This document shows positions 1-9,095 of a stretch of DNA of 43,110 bases, piece after piece; position 1 is the stretch's first letter; every line of letters begins with the position of its first letter. The position numbers and the translations under genes are program-made. The DNA lies in the NCBI GenBank assembly GCA_023409615.1, contig JAEYRF010000019.1, positions 1 to 43,110 on the forward strand. Direction: 5' to 3'. The notes under the pieces are model-generated. The model was not told the DNA's origin. It saw only the letters and a program-made list of their open reading frames with translations, and made no database searches. Source of the stretch: Bacillota bacterium. GTDB taxonomy: Bacteria; Bacillota; Clostridia; Acetivibrionales; DTU013.

Positions 1-127
1 GTTATAAACATTGCTTTACTTCCGAAGGACAAACAATGACGTTTTACCTTTTGCGAGGTCGAAGTTTTTGTTTAGAAACTTATTTTGTGTGGAAAATATC
101 AAAAATAGAAAATGGAGGAGAGAGAAA

Positions 128-1282
128 ATGAAAAAAATAGTGAGCATCATGTTAATAGCTATTATGGCTGTTACACTCCTTGCAGGTTGTGGTGGCCCGG
201 CTGCAAACGCAAATGAAATCAAAATCGGTATCAATTATGAATTGTCCGGTGGGGTAGCAACTTATGGGCAAAGCTCGGTAGAAGGTATTGAAATGGCTAT
301 TGAAGAAATCAATGCAGCCGGCGGTATCAATGGCAAAAAAATCGTGCCTGTGAAGTATGATACAAAGTCTGAGCCTGCCGAAGCCACAACTCTTGCCACC
401 AAGCTTATGACACAGGATAAGGTGGTCGCGGTTATGGGCCCCGCTACATCGGGTTCTTTCAAGGCAACTATTCCTGTTGCTATAAAGAACAAGGTACCTG
501 TAGCCTCCGGTTCCGCCACTGCAGATGATGTTACTGTAGATGCAAACGGCGTGAAGGAATATGCCTTCCGTATCTGCTTCAGTGACTCATATCAGGGAGA
601 AGTCATGGCGACATACGCAAAGGAGAACCTGTCCAAATCCAAGGCTGTTATCATCATGGACAGCTCCAGCGATTATGCAAAGGGGCTGGCAGCGAGCTTT
701 AAAAACATCTTCACAGCAGCCGGCGGTACAATTGTTGCTGAGGAAGCTTATCTCGACGGTGATACAGATTTTAATGCCGTTATCACGAGTATAAAGAGCA
801 AGGACTTTGATGTTATATTTATCCCCGGGTATTATGAGGAAGTAGGACTCATAATAAAACAAGCCCGTGCACAAGGCATAGATGCCCCTGTTTTAGGCGC
901 AGATGGATTTGATTCCCCCGAACTAATTAATCTGGCCGGAGCAGACGCACTTAATGATGTATATTTCTCCAACCACTATTCTTCACTTGACAAAGATCCA
1001 TTGGTTATAAAGTTTATCGAGGATTTTAAAGCGAAGTATGGTAAAGAGCCTGATGCTTTCAATGCACTTGGATATGACCTTGCAAAATTTGTTGCAGATG
1101 GGATAAGTCGTGCGGAGAAGCTTGAGGGTGAATCGATCAAGAACGCTTTGGAAGCCACTGAGAATTTTGTTGGTGTTACAGGATCCTTCAGCGTAGATGA
1201 AAACCACAATCCTGTGAAGTCGATCGTTGTTATTGGATTGAAAGATGGCGTTCAGGCTACAAGTGAAAAGGTCAGCAAATAA
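128..1282 (+). CDS. livJ: Branched-chain amino acid ABC transporter substrate-binding lipoprotein
   Basis: This 384-residue extracytoplasmic binding protein captures leucine, isoleucine or valine for the Liv ABC importer encoded just downstream. The ATG at 128 is chosen over upstream in-frame starts because GGAGGAGAG lies just before it and translation there gives a lipoprotein signal: positive MKK, hydrophobic stretch, lipobox LLAGC with Cys21. The mature part begins EIKIGINYELSGG and contains GGINGKKI and the VMGPATSGS segment typical of the periplasmic-binding-protein type I LivJ/LivK family, at the usual length. Gene order with livHMGF supports the assignment. Exact ligand is inferred; related proteins also bind other amino acids or short amides. 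Confidence 0.92.
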   Translation: MKKIVSIMLIAIMAVTLLAGCGGPAANANEIKIGINYELSGGVATYGQSSVEGIEMAIEEINAAGGINGKKIVPVKYDTKSEPAEATTLATKLMTQDKVVAVMGPATSGSFKATIPVAIKNKVPVASGSATADDVTVDANGVKEYAFRICFSDSYQGEVMATYAKENLSKSKAVIIMDSSSDYAKGLAASFKNIFTAAGGTIVAEEAYLDGDTDFNAVITSIKSKDFDVIFIPGYYEEVGLIIKQARAQGIDAPVLGADGFDSPELINLAGADALNDVYFSNHYSSLDKDPLVIKFIEDFKAKYGKEPDAFNALGYDLAKFVADGISRAEKLEGESIKNALEATENFVGVTGSFSVDENHNPVKSIVVIGLKDGVQATSEKVSK

Positions 1283-1314
1283 GTAGTTGTTAATATTAAA
1301 AGATATCTGATATT

Positions 1315-1346
1315 ATAAGTGGGGGATCTATACAGCCCCCACTTAT
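1315..1346 (+). other. Strong hairpin after livJ, probable partial terminator or mRNA stabiliser
   Basis: Perfect 11-bp inverted repeat, ATAAGTGGGGG at 1315-1325 and CCCCCACTTAT at 1336-1346, with a 10-nt loop. No U-tract follows, so it is not a standard intrinsic terminator. Hairpins between a binding-protein gene and its permease genes commonly protect the abundant upstream mRNA; that role is inferred here. Confidence 0.7.
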
Positions 1347-1360
1347 AACGACCTAATTCT

Positions 1361-1446
1361 AAATAAATTTTTTCGTCCGTAGAAAAAATTTATTTCATCA
1401 GCGGAGTTTCAACGAGACACAAGATATGCATCTTTGTTGCCTCGTT
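1361..1446 (+). other. Two further hairpins in the livJ-livH gap
   Basis: A perfect 13-bp A/T-rich inverted repeat (AAATAAATTTTTT at 1361-1373, complement at 1383-1395) is followed by an imperfect hairpin whose base is AACGAG at 1411-1416 pairing with CTCGTT at 1441-1446. With the hairpin at 1315 the 208-nt gap holds three stem-loops and no ORF. The livH start follows at 1491. Confidence 0.55.
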
Positions 1447-1490
1447 ATATGTATTTATTTGGCAGCTAAGCTTGAAAGCGGGGGATATGT

Positions 1491-2375
1491 TTGGAACAAT
1501 TTTTGCAGCAAATCATTAACGGGATATCACTTGGCAGCATCTATGCGCTGATAGCGCTGGGCTATACCATGGTATACGGTATTATTAAGCTCATAAACTT
1601 TGCCCATTGTGACGTATATATGCTTGGAGCATATATAGGTTATTTTTGTATGACGACCTTCCATCTAGGCTTTCTGCCGTCAATCTTGATTGCAATGGCA
1701 GCCTGCACAATACTTGGTGTCCTGATTGAAAAAATTGCCTATAAGCCCTTGAGATATGCCACGAGGATTGCGGTTCTGATCACTGCAATAGGTGTTTCCT
1801 TGTTTTTGGAATACGGCACTATGGCCTTTGTTAAGGCAAAGGTTCGTACTTATCCGGAAATGACAGGATTGATGGCTGAGACCTTCAAACTTGGTGGTAT
1901 TGTTATTTCCATGCAGCAAATACTTATTGTTGCAACGACTGTCATTTTAATGATCTTGCTGCAGTTCATTGTCAAAAAAACAAGAGTTGGAAAGGCAATG
2001 CGTGCAGTATCGCTGGACCAGGATGCAGCAGAGCTCATGGGAATTAATGTGAACAGCACCATCTCCTTTACCTTTGCGCTGGGTTCTGCACTGGCAGGCG
2101 CTGCAGGTGTTCTTGTAGGTGTGTACTATAATTCCATTAATCCGCTGATGGGTGTTGTACCGGGTCTTAAGGCTTTTGTCGCAGCCGTTTTCGGCGGGAT
2201 CGGGATCATCCCGGGAGCAATGATCGGTGGATACTTTATCGGTGCGGTTGAAGTTCTTGTTTCAGGATATGGCAACTCCATGTACAGAGATGCGGTGGTG
2301 TTTGCGATTCTGATACTCATTTTGATTGTGAAACCGGCGGGACTGCTGGGTAAAAATACTAGAGAGAAGGTGTAA
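1491..2375 (+). CDS. livH: Branched-chain amino acid ABC transporter permease LivH
   Basis: Inner-membrane subunit of the Liv importer, 294 residues, about eight hydrophobic segments. The family signature is visible early (GISLGSIYALIALGYTMVYGI then LINFAHCDVYMLGAY) and near the end (GLKAFVAAVFGGIGIIPGAMIGGY). It begins with TTG: a GGGGG ribosome site at about 1480-1484 precedes it, and the ATG at 1487 is in another frame that stops after ten codons. It forms the heterodimeric pore with LivM, whose start lies 3 nt after this stop. Confidence 0.94.
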   Translation: MEQFLQQIINGISLGSIYALIALGYTMVYGIIKLINFAHCDVYMLGAYIGYFCMTTFHLGFLPSILIAMAACTILGVLIEKIAYKPLRYATRIAVLITAIGVSLFLEYGTMAFVKAKVRTYPEMTGLMAETFKLGGIVISMQQILIVATTVILMILLQFIVKKTRVGKAMRAVSLDQDAAELMGINVNSTISFTFALGSALAGAAGVLVGVYYNSINPLMGVVPGLKAFVAAVFGGIGIIPGAMIGGYFIGAVEVLVSGYGNSMYRDAVVFAILILILIVKPAGLLGKNTREKV

Positions 2376-2377
2376 TA

Positions 2378-3343
2378 GTGAAAAAATTATTAAAATCCAA
2401 CTTTACAAATAAAATTATTTCTCTATCCCTCACCTTCATTATTATTCAGGTGCTTATATCAACAAACATTATCAGTGACTATCTGCAGGCAACGCTGGCG
2501 ACCATTTGTATAAATATTATACTGGCAGTAAGCTTGAATCTGATTACCGGATTTACAGGACAGTTCTCCCTGGGACATGCGGGTTTTATGTCTATAGGAG
2601 CTTATGTTTGTGCACTCATCACGCTTCGAATGCCTACAATTCCGGGATTCATCATTGGAGTGCTTGCGGGTGCCATTGCAGCAGCTCTCGTAGGGTTTCT
2701 TGTCGGCTTGCCGACGCTGCGGCTTCGGGGGGATTACCTGGCTATCGCAACACTTGGTATGTCTGAGATCATCCGTATTATCTTTTTGAATATGGAAATC
2801 ACCAATGGTGCGGCAGGATTGATTGGCATTCCACAATTTGTGAACTGGTTCTGGTTGTTTGTATTCACGGCAGGTTCAATTTTAGTTATCGTAAATTTTC
2901 TAAAATCCTCTCATGGCCGTGCGTGCATCTCAATCCGTGAAGATGAGATTGCCGCGGAGGCTATGGGCATCAATACAACAAAATATAAAGTGACTGCCTT
3001 TACCATCGGTGCTTTCTGTGCCGGAATCGCAGGCGCCCTTTATGCCTCTTACTTTTATTTCCTGAAGCCCGACCTGTTTGGATTTCTTAAGTCTGTTGAT
3101 GTTCTCGTTATTGTTGTACTGGGGGGGTTGGGAAGTATTTCGGGATCAATTATCGCTGCTATTTTGCTTGCGATTATATCCAGCTTTCTTCAGTCGTTCT
3201 CTGAGGTTCGCATGATTGTCTATGCGCTGGCTCTGATTATCATTATGATTTTCCGTCCTCAGGGCTTGATGGGTTCAAAAGAAATCTCGTTTAAGATATT
3301 TGAAAAGCTGGGAAGCACTTTTTCAAAAAAAGGGAGGGTTTAG
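2378..3343 (+). CDS. livM: Branched-chain amino acid ABC transporter permease LivM
   Basis: Second membrane subunit of the Liv importer, 321 residues. Family landmarks are LNLITGFTGQFSLGHAGFMSIGAY near residue 55, LRLRGDYLAIATLGMSEI in the middle, the SIREDEIAAEAMGI coupling segment and VVLGGLGSISGS near the C-terminus. Starts with GTG at 2378 behind AGAGAAGG, 2 nt after the livH stop, so translation is probably coupled. LivM pairs with LivH and contacts the LivG/LivF ATPases. Confidence 0.94.
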   Translation: MKKLLKSNFTNKIISLSLTFIIIQVLISTNIISDYLQATLATICINIILAVSLNLITGFTGQFSLGHAGFMSIGAYVCALITLRMPTIPGFIIGVLAGAIAAALVGFLVGLPTLRLRGDYLAIATLGMSEIIRIIFLNMEITNGAAGLIGIPQFVNWFWLFVFTAGSILVIVNFLKSSHGRACISIREDEIAAEAMGINTTKYKVTAFTIGAFCAGIAGALYASYFYFLKPDLFGFLKSVDVLVIVVLGGLGSISGSIIAAILLAIISSFLQSFSEVRMIVYALALIIIMIFRPQGLMGSKEISFKIFEKLGSTFSKKGRV

Positions 3344-3346
3344 AGT

Positions 3347-4132
3347 ATGCCGATATTGAGCGTAAGAAAATTGACTAAATCCTTTGGAGGCTTAACGGCT
3401 GTTTCCAATGTGAATATAGAGCTGGAGAGGGGAGAACTGGTCGGATTGATCGGTCCTAACGGCGCCGGAAAAACAACTGTATTCAATTTGCTGACCGGCG
3501 TATATATTCCGACCACAGGTATGATCACCCTTATCAGAGACGATAAGGAGAAAAAACTCCAGGGGCTGAAGCCCTATACGATCTGCAAGGAAGGCCTTGC
3601 CAGAACTTTTCAAAACATACGCCTTTTCAAGGATTTAACGGTGCTTGATAATGTTCGCATCGCTATACATAAAAACGTTAAGTATGGACTTGTGTCCAGC
3701 TTCCTTCACCTGCCGTCTTATCAGAGGGAAGAAAAAAAGATAATCGCGGACAGTCTTGAACTGCTGAATATATTAGGCCTTGAAGAGAAACAAAACGAAT
3801 TGGCAAAGAATCTGCCTTATGGAGAACAGCGTCATCTGGAGATCGCCCGCGCACTAGCGACCAATCCTGTACTGCTGCTGCTGGACGAACCGGCTGCGGG
3901 TATGAACCCTGCTGAAACTTCACATTTGATGGATATCATAGCTTTTATCCGGAAAAAATTTGACCTGACCATTCTGCTGATTGAGCATGATATGTCCCTG
4001 GTCATGAAAATATGTGAACGTATTTACGTGCTCGATTATGGTATGGTTATCGCAGAAGGGACGCCGGAGGAGATTCAGGGAAACAAACGTGTCATAGAGG
4101 CTTACTTGGGGGAGGCGGTCAACGATGCTTGA
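3347..4132 (+). CDS. livG: Branched-chain amino acid ABC transporter ATP-binding protein LivG
   Basis: Cytoplasmic ATPase subunit, 261 residues. Walker A is GPNGAGKTT (about residues 36-44), the signature region is LPYGEQRHLEIARAL and Walker B is LLLLDEPAAGMNP, followed by the switch histidine in LLIEHDMSLVM. The GMNP after Walker B and the C-terminal VIEAYLGEA are typical of LivG rather than LivF. Ribosome site GGGAGGG precedes the ATG. It overlaps livF by 8 nt, consistent with a fixed-ratio heterodimer. Confidence 0.94.
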   Translation: MPILSVRKLTKSFGGLTAVSNVNIELERGELVGLIGPNGAGKTTVFNLLTGVYIPTTGMITLIRDDKEKKLQGLKPYTICKEGLARTFQNIRLFKDLTVLDNVRIAIHKNVKYGLVSSFLHLPSYQREEKKIIADSLELLNILGLEEKQNELAKNLPYGEQRHLEIARALATNPVLLLLDEPAAGMNPAETSHLMDIIAFIRKKFDLTILLIEHDMSLVMKICERIYVLDYGMVIAEGTPEEIQGNKRVIEAYLGEAVNDA

Positions 4133-4829
4133 AATCAACAATATTGAAGTTCATTTTGGCGTGATTCATGCCCTCAAAGGGATAACACTGAAGGTTGAGG
4201 ACGGAGAAATCGTCACATTAATAGGGGCAAATGGCGCAGGAAAATCCACAACACTGCGTACTATATCTGGATTGAAGAAACCAACCAGTGGAACGATCGT
4301 GCTTGATGGCAATGATATTACTGCAACTACTGCGCAGCAAAGAGTTCAGTTGGGGATTTCACAGGTTCCGGAAGGACGCCGCGTGTTTTCATCTATGACC
4401 GTACTTGAGAATCTCGAATTGGGAGCATTTTTGCGAAATGACAAGAAAGAGATTGCCAAGGATCTGAAGAGGGTCTACGAAAGCTTTCCAATACTTTCGG
4501 ATAGAAAAAAGCAGGCAGCAGGTACTTTGTCCGGCGGAGAGCAGCAGATGCTTGCCATAGGCCGGGCACTGATGAGCCGTCCTAAGATTCTCACACTTGA
4601 TGAGCCTTCCATGGGTCTTGCTCCTATTCTGGTCCAGGAGATTTTTAGTATTATAAAGGAAATCAATCAGTCGGGTACGACCATATTGCTCATTGAGCAA
4701 AATGCCAGCATGGCACTGCATATCGCGAATCGTGCATATGTTATGGAGACCGGCTCTATTGTTCTTACAGGAACAGGAGCCGAGTTAATGCAAAGCGATG
4801 ATATTAAAAAAGCATATTTAGGAGGTTAG
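4125..4829 (+). CDS. livF: Branched-chain amino acid ABC transporter ATP-binding protein LivF
   Basis: Second ATPase of the Liv importer, 234 residues. Walker A GANGAGKST, signature LSGGEQQMLAIGRAL, Walker B ILTLDEPSMGLAP and switch histidine replaced by the family-typical Gln in LLIEQNA. It ends in KKAYLGG, characteristic of LivF. The start overlaps the end of livG, with GGGGGAGG upstream serving as ribosome site inside livG. All five Liv components are therefore present and intact. Confidence 0.94.
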   Translation: MLEINNIEVHFGVIHALKGITLKVEDGEIVTLIGANGAGKSTTLRTISGLKKPTSGTIVLDGNDITATTAQQRVQLGISQVPEGRRVFSSMTVLENLELGAFLRNDKKEIAKDLKRVYESFPILSDRKKQAAGTLSGGEQQMLAIGRALMSRPKILTLDEPSMGLAPILVQEIFSIIKEINQSGTTILLIEQNASMALHIANRAYVMETGSIVLTGTGAELMQSDDIKKAYLGG

Positions 4830-4832
4830 ATG

Positions 4833-5474
4833 ATGTTTGTAAAGACAAAGATGACTGCAAACCCATTTACAATTTCTGCAGATCAAACCATTCCTGATGC
4901 ACACGAAATCATGGCACAATATGGAGTGCGGCGTTTGCCGGTAATGAAAAAGAATAAACTTGTTGGAATCGTTTCAAAGGATGACATTCTGCGTGCCTCT
5001 CCTTCAAAGGCGACTTCCTTTAGTATAGGTGAGATCACATATCTGCTTGCAAAGATGAAAATCAGTCAGATTATGACAAAGGATCCCGTAACCGTCAGTT
5101 CAGGTGCACTTCTGGAAGAAGCGGCGATTTTGATGAGGGATCACCATGTGAGTATTCTGCCGGTGGTTGATGATGCAAAGCTGGTAGGGATCATCACTGA
5201 AAGTGATATCTTTGATTCCTTTATCGATCTGCTGGGTTTTCGTGAGCCCGGTACGCGGCTTACAGTGGAGGCTGACGATGCCCCAGGCATCATGTCGAAC
5301 CTGACGGGTATTATAGGGAATTATGGTGCAAATATTACCCATGTGGTAGTTTACAGGGGAGCCAGTGGGAAGAGTGCTATAGTAATAGGCATCAATTCCC
5401 TCAATACGACAGATATTGAAAAATCCATCGAAGGCCGTGGCTATAAGATACTGTATAAGCTGCAGAACAAATAG
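4833..5474 (+). CDS. AcuB-like CBS-CBS-ACT domain protein
   Basis: A 213-residue soluble protein with two CBS domains (about residues 1-60 and 72-135; each with a GIVSKDDIL or GIITESDIF ending) followed by an ACT domain (about 140-213, RLTVEADDAPGIMSNLTGII). This CBS-CBS-ACT order and length match AcuB of acetoin-utilisation loci. CBS pairs bind adenine nucleotides; ACT domains usually bind amino acids. GGAGG at 4821-4825 favours the second of two adjacent ATG codons (7-nt spacing); 4830 is the alternative. It sits directly after livF with no gap, so I infer it senses energy state and an amino acid and modulates branched-chain amino acid flux. No acuA or acuC gene is nearby. Confidence 0.85.
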   Translation: MFVKTKMTANPFTISADQTIPDAHEIMAQYGVRRLPVMKKNKLVGIVSKDDILRASPSKATSFSIGEITYLLAKMKISQIMTKDPVTVSSGALLEEAAILMRDHHVSILPVVDDAKLVGIITESDIFDSFIDLLGFREPGTRLTVEADDAPGIMSNLTGIIGNYGANITHVVVYRGASGKSAIVIGINSLNTTDIEKSIEGRGYKILYKLQNK

Positions 5475-5496
5475 TAGAAGCGATTAGGTTCACCGC

Positions 5497-6189
5497 ATGA
5501 AAATGAAAGCACTCAGATTGGCATTTATTAATACTTTACCCGTATTAGTGGGATATGTTTTTCTAGGTGCAGCATTTGGTATACTTCTTGACAGCAAGGG
5601 GTATCACTTTGGCTGGGCTCTGTTGATGAGCCTTTTTATTTATGCAGGGTCTATGCAGTTTGTTGCAGTCGAGCTGCTGACTGCAGGTGTGAACTTCTGG
5701 ATTGCAGTCTTTATGACGCTGATGGTCAATGCAAGGCATCTTTTCTATGGCCTGGCCATGCTGGAAAAATATAATGACATGGGTAAGGCGAAACCTTATA
5801 TGATTTTCTCCCTGACGGATGAGACCTTCTCTTTATTATGCTCAGCTGAAGTACCGGCTGGTGTCGATAAAAACAGGTTCTATTTTTTTGTTTCCCTGCT
5901 TGATCAGCTGTATTGGGTCGCCGGATCCGTCCTAGGCGGATTGATCGGATCCGTCCTGTCCTTTGATACTAAAGGTATAGATTTTGCAATGACCGCTTTA
6001 TTTGTTGTGATTTTTATAGAACAGTGGAAATCTACCGAGGATCATATCCCCGCGGCTGTGGGTGTTTGCGGTTCTCTACTGTGCCTGATTATTTTTGGAG
6101 CTGATAACTTTATCCTGCCTTCTATGGTCTGTATTTTGCTTTTGCTGACTGTGCTCAGAAAACCGATAGAACGGAGAAATGAGGCATGA
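5497..6189 (+). CDS. azlC: Branched-chain amino acid exporter, large subunit AzlC
   Basis: Membrane protein of 230 residues in the AzlC (LIV-E) family, which exports branched-chain amino acids together with AzlD. Family features include GAAFGILLDSKGYHFGWALLMS, then FIYAGSMQFVAVELL, NARHLFYGLAML, and DETFSLL. The ATG at 5497 lacks a strong ribosome site; a second ATG at 5503 is possible. It is 22 nt after the CBS-ACT gene and overlaps azlD by 4 nt. Placing an exporter in the same array as the Liv importer suggests homeostasis of the internal pool. Confidence 0.92.
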   Translation: MKMKALRLAFINTLPVLVGYVFLGAAFGILLDSKGYHFGWALLMSLFIYAGSMQFVAVELLTAGVNFWIAVFMTLMVNARHLFYGLAMLEKYNDMGKAKPYMIFSLTDETFSLLCSAEVPAGVDKNRFYFFVSLLDQLYWVAGSVLGGLIGSVLSFDTKGIDFAMTALFVVIFIEQWKSTEDHIPAAVGVCGSLLCLIIFGADNFILPSMVCILLLLTVLRKPIERRNEA

Positions 6190-6521
6190 TATCTACACCT
6201 TTGCAGACCCTTATCATTATCATAGGCATTGCCTGCGCAACTCTGCTGACCAGAGCCCTTCCGTTTATTCTGTTTCCAGCAGGCAGGAAAACGCCGAGAT
6301 ATATTACTTACCTGGGAAATGTCCTTCCCTCTGCAATCATTGGTATGCTTGTCGTATATTGTTTAAAAGGTATACGAATTATCTCTTTTCCATTTGCCCT
6401 GCCTGAATTGATTTCTGTTATCCTGGTGGTATTCCTTCACCTGTGGAAGAGGAATACACTTCTTAGTATTGTAGGCGGCACATTGATTTATATGCTGCTT
6501 ATCCAATCCGTTATCAGCTAG
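6186..6521 (+). CDS. azlD: Branched-chain amino acid exporter, small subunit AzlD
   Basis: A 111-residue hydrophobic protein with about four membrane segments, of the AzlD family; the N-terminal LLTRALPFILFPAGRKTP and following LGNVLPSAIIGMLVVYCLK are characteristic. Start ATG at 6186 overlaps the azlC stop (ATGA), with GAGG just upstream, indicating translational coupling. It forms the exporter with AzlC. Confidence 0.92.
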   Translation: MISTPLQTLIIIIGIACATLLTRALPFILFPAGRKTPRYITYLGNVLPSAIIGMLVVYCLKGIRIISFPFALPELISVILVVFLHLWKRNTLLSIVGGTLIYMLLIQSVIS

Positions 6522-6666
6522 TTTCCAAGCTTCTATTAAAGGTATTATTTCCATATGATAATAGAAAGAAAATTATAGATAAAGGATATTTTATTTAATA
6601 TTTTTATCTTAATTCCAATGATATTATAGTAATGTAAATAGATACCAATATAAGGAGGATTAGGTT

Positions 6667-8076
6667 ATGAAAATCAGAAAAGTATGTTCACTTCTATTGG
6701 CTGTCCTGATTATTTTTTCACTGATGGTGGGCTGTGGCAACAAAACTGCCCCGGCAGCAGATCCTAAACCAGTTAAAGATGCACCGGTGGCACCGGTAAA
6801 AGACGATCCTGCCCCTGCTCCTGAGGAAACAGTTGTGGATGACGGCACACTCAAAGTAACTGACAAGAACATGACAATTACTCTTTGGGACATTGCTACC
6901 GATGAACCGGCAAATATTATTCAACCGGCGGCAGTTGAACGCTTTATGGCTGCCTATCCAAATATTAAAGTAGAAAATACTCATGTACAAAATGATACTT
7001 ACAAGGAAAAGCTTGTAATTGCAATGAGTTCGGGACAATGCCCCGATATGTACATACACTGGAGCGGGGGTCCAATGAATGAGTACATTGATTCCGGATT
7101 TGCTGTGACTATTACGGATTTAATGGAAAAGCACTGCAATATAGAATTTCTCGATGCCGCTATTGCGCAATGTACCTACAAGGGCGAAATTTACGCCGTT
7201 CCATATGGTGGACTCAGCGGTAGCGGAATCTACTACAATAAGAAAATATTTGATAAATTAAGTCTGAGCATACCCAAGACCATTGCAGAACTGGAAGCTG
7301 CTTGTGAAACCTTAAAGGCAAACAAATACATTCCATTCTCTCTTGCCAACCAAAGCAAATGGACCGGATCCATGTATTTCATGTATCTGGCATCACGCTT
7401 TGGCGGTGTTGATGAATTCAATAAGGCAGTAGCCGGTACAGGATCATTCGAATCTGATGCATTCAAGTATGCCGGTGATATGATTCAGAAATGGGTCAAG
7501 GCCGGATATTTCCCTGACGGTGTTAACAGTCTGAGCCCTGATGACGGCCAGGACAGACAGCTGATGTATACGGAAGAAGCAGCAATGATGCTTCATGGAA
7601 CATGGCAGTCAGGAAGTATGAAGGGTGACGCTCCGGAATGGTATGAAGAAAGCATCGGGTATTTTGCATTTCCGAAACTCGAAAACAGTTCTGCTGATCA
7701 GAACATCGTTGTAGGTACCGCAGTTGGAAACGCTTTCTCCTTCAACACCGGCAATGATGAGGATCTGCGTCGTGCATGCTTTGTTCTTGCTACACAGTTC
7801 TATAATGATGACACCTATAACAAAGCACAGGTTGAGGCAGGAAATTTACCTTCCATTGAAGGTATGGGAGATAACCATCCGGATGCCTGTATGAAGGCGG
7901 CATGGATAGACTTCTCGAGTGCCAGTAATGTTCAGCTTTGGTATGACCAATACCTACCGCCGGAGGTCAGCGAAGTCCATAAGTCTACCAGTCAGGAATT
8001 ATTTGGATTGACAAAGACACCTGAAGAGGCGAATAAAGAGCTTCAGGATGCTATGCAAAAGTATCTGGCTAAATAA
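6667..8076 (+). CDS. Carbohydrate ABC transporter substrate-binding lipoprotein (family 1)
   Basis: A 469-residue extracellular solute-binding protein of the family-1 sugar group. Excellent ribosome site AAGGAGG before the ATG. Signal peptide with lipobox LMVGC (Cys23), then a Pro/Ala/Asp-rich tether (about residues 30-58), then the folded domain starting ITLWDIATDEPANI. Internal KLVIAMSSGQCPDMYIHW and YAVPYGGLSGSGIYYNKKIFDKL are typical of oligosaccharide binders. Two permease genes and a YesM/YesN pair follow. The sugar is unknown; plant-polysaccharide fragments are the usual ligands for this arrangement. Confidence 0.92.
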   Translation: MKIRKVCSLLLAVLIIFSLMVGCGNKTAPAADPKPVKDAPVAPVKDDPAPAPEETVVDDGTLKVTDKNMTITLWDIATDEPANIIQPAAVERFMAAYPNIKVENTHVQNDTYKEKLVIAMSSGQCPDMYIHWSGGPMNEYIDSGFAVTITDLMEKHCNIEFLDAAIAQCTYKGEIYAVPYGGLSGSGIYYNKKIFDKLSLSIPKTIAELEAACETLKANKYIPFSLANQSKWTGSMYFMYLASRFGGVDEFNKAVAGTGSFESDAFKYAGDMIQKWVKAGYFPDGVNSLSPDDGQDRQLMYTEEAAMMLHGTWQSGSMKGDAPEWYEESIGYFAFPKLENSSADQNIVVGTAVGNAFSFNTGNDEDLRRACFVLATQFYNDDTYNKAQVEAGNLPSIEGMGDNHPDACMKAAWIDFSSASNVQLWYDQYLPPEVSEVHKSTSQELFGLTKTPEEANKELQDAMQKYLAK

Positions 8077-8103
8077 CAAAAAGAACAAGACAATCTATAA
8101 AGC

Positions 8104-8139
8104 AGCCCGCAGTGAATACTAATCTACTAGCTGTGGGCT
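8104..8139 (+). other. Hairpin between binding-protein and permease genes
   Basis: AGCCCGCAG at 8104-8112 pairs with CTGTGGGCT at 8131-8139 (9 bp, one G-U) around an 18-nt loop. No clear U-tract follows, so partial termination or mRNA protection giving excess binding protein over permease is the likely role. Confidence 0.6.
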
Positions 8140-8198
8140 TCCTAGTATTATACTGCTGTTCTTAATTCAGCATTATCGTCTATCGGAGGTAATATTCC

Positions 8199-9095
8199 AT
8201 GAACGATGTATCCTTGTTACACAATAGGCAAAAAAGTACGCGCATTGCGGCAACAGTATTTCTTTCGCCGGTCATTTTACTGATGCTGATTTATATTATA
8301 TATCCTATATTTTCAACATTTGAGACGAGCTTATATGAATGGAATGGGATATCCTCCAATAAAGCCTTTATAGGTATACAGAATTGGAAAGATCTGCTGA
8401 TCGATAGTTCATTCTGGAAGGCATTTACAAATAATATTATCCTTATGGTCTGCTCAATTTGTCTCCAGATTCCGATTGCTATAGCACTTGCAACGTTTCT
8501 GGATGCCGGTGGCAGGAAGGTAAACATTTACAAGGTTGCATGGTTTTTACCTCTTCTGATGTCCTCTGTTGCGATCGGCTTTCTATTTTCATATGTACTT
8601 GCTACAACCGGCGGTGTTATAACTACATTATCCCAGGCGTTCGGCGGAGGAAAGATTGATTTGCTGGGCCGCGCACCACATGCATTATATGCTGTTATCT
8701 GTGTTGTCGCATGGCAATATACTCCATTTTATATGGTATATTTCCTTGCAGGCTACAGCAATATCAGTATGGATATATATGAAGCTACCATTATTGACGG
8801 GGCAACAAGAGGACAGTATTTCCGGCGTATAGCACTGCCGCTTTTGCGACCGGTTATCAGCACGGCATGTATTCTTTCACTAATCGGTTCACTGAAATAT
8901 TTTGATTTGATCTATGTTATGACAGGTGGCGGACCTGGTACGGCTACGGAACTGATGGCGACTTATATGTACAAGATGTCTTTCAAGACTTTCAAGATGG
9001 GATATGGCTCAACTTCAGCAGCCGGTATGTTTATTCTTGTTACAGGTATTGCTCTGCTCATTCAAAGATTGATTAAGGTGAGGGAAGAGGCATGA
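8199..9095 (+). CDS. Carbohydrate ABC transporter permease, MalF/UgpA type
   Basis: A 298-residue inner-membrane permease with about six membrane helices. The cytoplasmic EAA-type coupling loop is visible as YEATIIDGATRGQYFRRIALP, and the segment VMTGGGPGTATELMATYMYK is typical of MalF-like sugar permeases. Ribosome site CGGAGG before the ATG. It pairs with the next permease, overlapping it by 4 nt. No ATPase gene is in this operon, so a shared MsmX-type ATPase encoded elsewhere must be used (inference from family practice). Confidence 0.92.
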   Translation: MNDVSLLHNRQKSTRIAATVFLSPVILLMLIYIIYPIFSTFETSLYEWNGISSNKAFIGIQNWKDLLIDSSFWKAFTNNIILMVCSICLQIPIAIALATFLDAGGRKVNIYKVAWFLPLLMSSVAIGFLFSYVLATTGGVITTLSQAFGGGKIDLLGRAPHALYAVICVVAWQYTPFYMVYFLAGYSNISMDIYEATIIDGATRGQYFRRIALPLLRPVISTACILSLIGSLKYFDLIYVMTGGGPGTATELMATYMYKMSFKTFKMGYGSTSAAGMFILVTGIALLIQRLIKVREEA

